A DNA stretch of 64,000 bases from Acidobacteriales bacterium 59-55. Lineage in GTDB: Bacteria; Acidobacteriota; Terriglobia; Terriglobales; Acidobacteriaceae. The position numbers and the translations under genes are program-made. This document shows positions 61,931 to 64,000 of the stretch, piece by piece; within the stretch, counting starts at the first letter, position 1; every line of letters starts with the position of its first letter. The notes beneath the pieces are model-generated. The model ran no database searches. It had not been told where the DNA came from and worked only from the letters and a program-made list of their open reading frames with translations. The DNA is taken from positions 434,001 to 498,000 of the forward strand of contig MKSV01000007.1 of NCBI GenBank assembly GCA_001897435.1. Direction: 5' to 3'.

Positions 61931-64000
61931 TCAGGTTATGGTTCTGGAGAACTTCTCGATCCGGACGGCGCACTGCTTAAAGTTAGGTTCGCGCGAGATG
62001 GGATCGAAGGCTCCCAGCGTGACCAGGTTGGAGTTCGTCTCGGCGAAGTGGAAGGGCATAAAGACCTGCCCCGGCGCGACGATGCCGGTGATCCTCAGCT
62101 CGATGTCTCTCACCGTGCTGCGCCGCGAGACAACGTTGACGCGATCATGCGGACGAAGTTCCAGCCTGGCGGCGTCGATGGGATTCATCTCCAGCCAGGC
62201 GTTCGGCACCATGTTGTCGAGCATCTTCACCTCCGCCGTCTTGGTGCGGGTGTGCCAGTGCTCGACGGTGCGGCCGGTGTTGAAGATCAGGTCGTACTCC
62301 TCATTCGGCTGCTCGACGAAGGGCAGGCAGGGAACGCTGTAGAGAGCAGCCTTGCCGGTAGCGGTAGGGAATACGCCGTCTGCGTACAGGCGGTCGCCGC
62401 CCCATTGTGCGCCGCCTTCGTCTTCAAGCTGCTGCCATGTGAACTTGCTGTAGTCGCACATCCGGCCCTCGGAGACACGCTGCCACTCCCTGAAGGCATC
62501 GTGCGTCGATTGCCAGCCGGGATATAGCTCCTCTCTCACGCCGAGCTTCTCTGCGAGCGCAAGGAAGATATCGAAGTCGGTGCGCGCCTCGCCCGGCGGT
62601 ACAACCACGGGGTTGACCTTGCTGACGCGGCGCTCGGAGTTGGTGTAGGTTCCTTCCTTCTCGCCCCAGATGGCAGCCGGAAGAACAAGGTGCGCAAATT
62701 CGCTGGTAGGCGTGGGATGAAAGCCATCCTGCACAACCAGAAAATCGACGCTCTCAAGCGCCTGCACCAGCACGGAATAGTTGGGAAACGAGACGACGGG
62801 ATTGGTGGCGATGAACCACAGCGCCTTAACTTTGCCATTGACAGCGGCCTCGATAATATCCGGGTAGGCGAGACCGCGAGCCGTGGGAATGCGGTTGGCG
62901 TCGATATTCCAGATGCGGGCAAGGTCTTCGCGGTCCTGCGGCTTCTCGAATTTGCGGTAGCCCGGCAGCGCCGAGGTGAAGCTGCTCTCGCGGCTGCCCA
63001 TGGCGTTGCACTGACCGGTAATGGAGAAAGGCGCGGCTCCGGCGCGTCCAATGTTGCCGGTGATGAGCGAAAGGTTGTTGATCGCGGTGACAGTAGCCGC
63101 GCCCTGCGTGGAGTGGTTGACGCCCATGGTCCAGCCGATGAAGGCAGCCTTCGCCTTGCCGTAGAGATACGCGGTATTAATGATGGTCTCTTCGCTGAGG
63201 CCGGTGACTTGGGCAACATGCTCGGGCGTGAACTCCGCAACAAAGGCAGCGAACTCTTCGAAGCCGGTGGTATGCCGCTCTATATAGTCTCGGTCGATGT
63301 GTCCGTCGCGAATAAGCAGATGCGCGATGCCGTTCAGCAGGGCGATATCTCCGCGCGGCTTGATGGGGAGATGAATGTCCGCCATCATGGCCGTCTTGGT
63401 CACGCGCGGATCGACGACGATCACGGTGGAGTCGGGGTTGTTGATGCGATTGCGTTCGAGACGCTGGCAGAGAATCGGATGGTTGTCGGCGATGTTCGCG
63501 CCGATCAGCAGAATGACATCGGCGGTCTCCATGTCGGCATACGAACCGGGCGGCCCGTCGCTGCCGAAGGTAAGTTTGTAGCCTGAAACGGCGGAGGCCA
63601 TGCACAGCGTCGTGTTGCCGTCGTAGTTGCGGCTGCCGAAGCCAAGCTGAACCAGCTTGCCCAGCGTGTAGAACTCTTCCGTGACAAGCTGGCCCGTGCT
63701 GATGACGCCGAGCGCATCGTTGCCGTATCTTCGCTGAACGACAGAGATCTTTTCAATCATCACGGTAAGGGCTTCGTCCCACGAGACCGGAACGAGCTTG
63801 CCATTCTTGCGCAGCAGCGGTAGCTTGGCGCGGCCGGGAGCATCGAGGATGTGGTGTTCGCTCAGGCCCTTGGGGCAGAGCTTGCCGCGATTGACAGGAT
63901 GATCGGGATTGCCGCGCACGGTGACGGCTTTGTTGTCCTTGACGCCCACCAGCATGCCGCAGCCGACCGAGCAGTAGCCGCACGTCGTCTTCACCCAGCG
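61931..64000 (-). CDS. assimilatory nitrate reductase, molybdopterin catalytic subunit (5' end outside window)
   Basis: The frame stays open past the window edge (RWVKTTCGYCSVGC...), so the GTG at 63994 is probably not the start and at least a few residues are missing. Near the N-terminus C-x2-C-x3-C, followed by RGKLCPKGLSEH, supplies the [4Fe-4S] cluster. The Mo-bisMGD domains show LVQLGFGSRNYDGNTTLCMA, ADVILLIGANIADNHPILCQ, RGDIALLNGIAHLL and GWTMGVNHSTQGAATVTAIN. Catalytic Cys is expected in TTLCMASAV. The C-terminal MopB domain includes NTGRTVEHWHTRTKTAEV and WLEMNPIDAARL. The length and the single-cluster N-terminus fit cytoplasmic NasA/NarB enzymes. Confidence 0.92.
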   Translation of the reverse strand, partial: RWVKTTCGYCSVGCGMLVGVKDNKAVTVRGNPDHPVNRGKLCPKGLSEHHILDAPGRAKLPLLRKNGKLVPVSWDEALTVMIEKISVVQRRYGNDALGVISTGQLVTEEFYTLGKLVQLGFGSRNYDGNTTLCMASAVSGYKLTFGSDGPPGSYADMETADVILLIGANIADNHPILCQRLERNRINNPDSTVIVVDPRVTKTAMMADIHLPIKPRGDIALLNGIAHLLIRDGHIDRDYIERHTTGFEEFAAFVAEFTPEHVAQVTGLSEETIINTAYLYGKAKAAFIGWTMGVNHSTQGAATVTAINNLSLITGNIGRAGAAPFSITGQCNAMGSRESSFTSALPGYRKFEKPQDREDLARIWNIDANRIPTARGLAYPDIIEAAVNGKVKALWFIATNPVVSFPNYSVLVQALESVDFLVVQDGFHPTPTSEFAHLVLPAAIWGEKEGTYTNSERRVSKVNPVVVPPGEARTDFDIFLALAEKLGVREELYPGWQSTHDAFREWQRVSEGRMCDYSKFTWQQLEDEGGAQWGGDRLYADGVFPTATGKAALYSVPCLPFVEQPNEEYDLIFNTGRTVEHWHTRTKTAEVKMLDNMVPNAWLEMNPIDAARLELRPHDRVNVVSRRSTVRDIELRITGIVAPGQVFMPFHFAETNSNLVTLGAFDPISREPNFKQCAVRIEKFSRTIT

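Overview
The window looks like a chromosomal segment of a soil Acidobacteriota, most probably Terriglobia/Acidobacteriaceae (Granulicella, Edaphobacter or Terriglobus-like). This is inferred from gene content: two very large Oar-like TonB-dependent receptors with N-terminal carboxypeptidase-regulatory domains, a quinoprotein that lacks the vicinal cysteine pair, many secreted glycosidases, IclR-type regulators, and short dispersed repeats around the copper ATPase. No rRNA or other phylogenetic marker is present, so the assignment rests on resemblance only.

Layout. 1-4388: a TolC / HlyD (EmrA) / DHA2-MFS (EmrB) tripartite efflux operon with a downstream TetR-like regulator, then a 59-residue acidic protein and a TMEM175-type channel. 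5310-6501: a decayed zone with a 3' tRNA-Val(CAC) remnant and a broken beta-propeller gene whose two halves now lie on opposite strands. 6502-8563: an acyl-CoA-dehydrogenase-fold flavoprotein and a PhnD/SsuA-like binding protein. They converge on a minus-strand run (13760 to 8620) of DoxX, GT2, a TIGR04282-type glycosyltransferase, a GT87-like membrane glycosyltransferase, a secreted protein, and a radical SAM protein carrying a TusA-like domain without its cysteine.

14299-38795 is a glycan-degradation region. It holds a GH92 alpha-mannosidase, a divergent Tat-exported protein of unknown family, HflX (housekeeping) and a chimeric IclR-HTH/sugar-binding regulator. Divergent from the regulator is an operon of GH39-like enzyme, L-rhamnose mutarotase, fucose/arabinose-isomerase-like protein, stand-alone IclR HTH and GH78 rhamnosidase. 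Next come a TonB receptor, a GH106 rhamnosidase and a TPR protein. Together these suggest capture and breakdown of a rhamnose-containing polysaccharide: receptor uptake, exo-rhamnosidases of two families, then mutarotation and isomerization of the sugar. No kinase or aldolase is in the window.

39211-50421: a second TonB receptor followed by ThuA, Gfo/Idh/MocA oxidoreductase, two xylose-isomerase-like TIM barrels, a tri-haem cytochrome c and the quinoprotein. This set could support oxidative (keto-sugar) processing of glycosides.

50490-55311 is largely housekeeping (NAD(P)HX repair, TsaE, DUF4019, methyltransferase, DUF59/SufT-like factor, polyprenyl synthase). 55360-57768 is a GH31 glycosidase, 58092-60413 a copper P-type ATPase with YHS and heavy-metal-binding N-domains, and 60656-64000 a nitrate assimilation pair (NarK-type transporter and NasA-type reductase, cut by the window edge).
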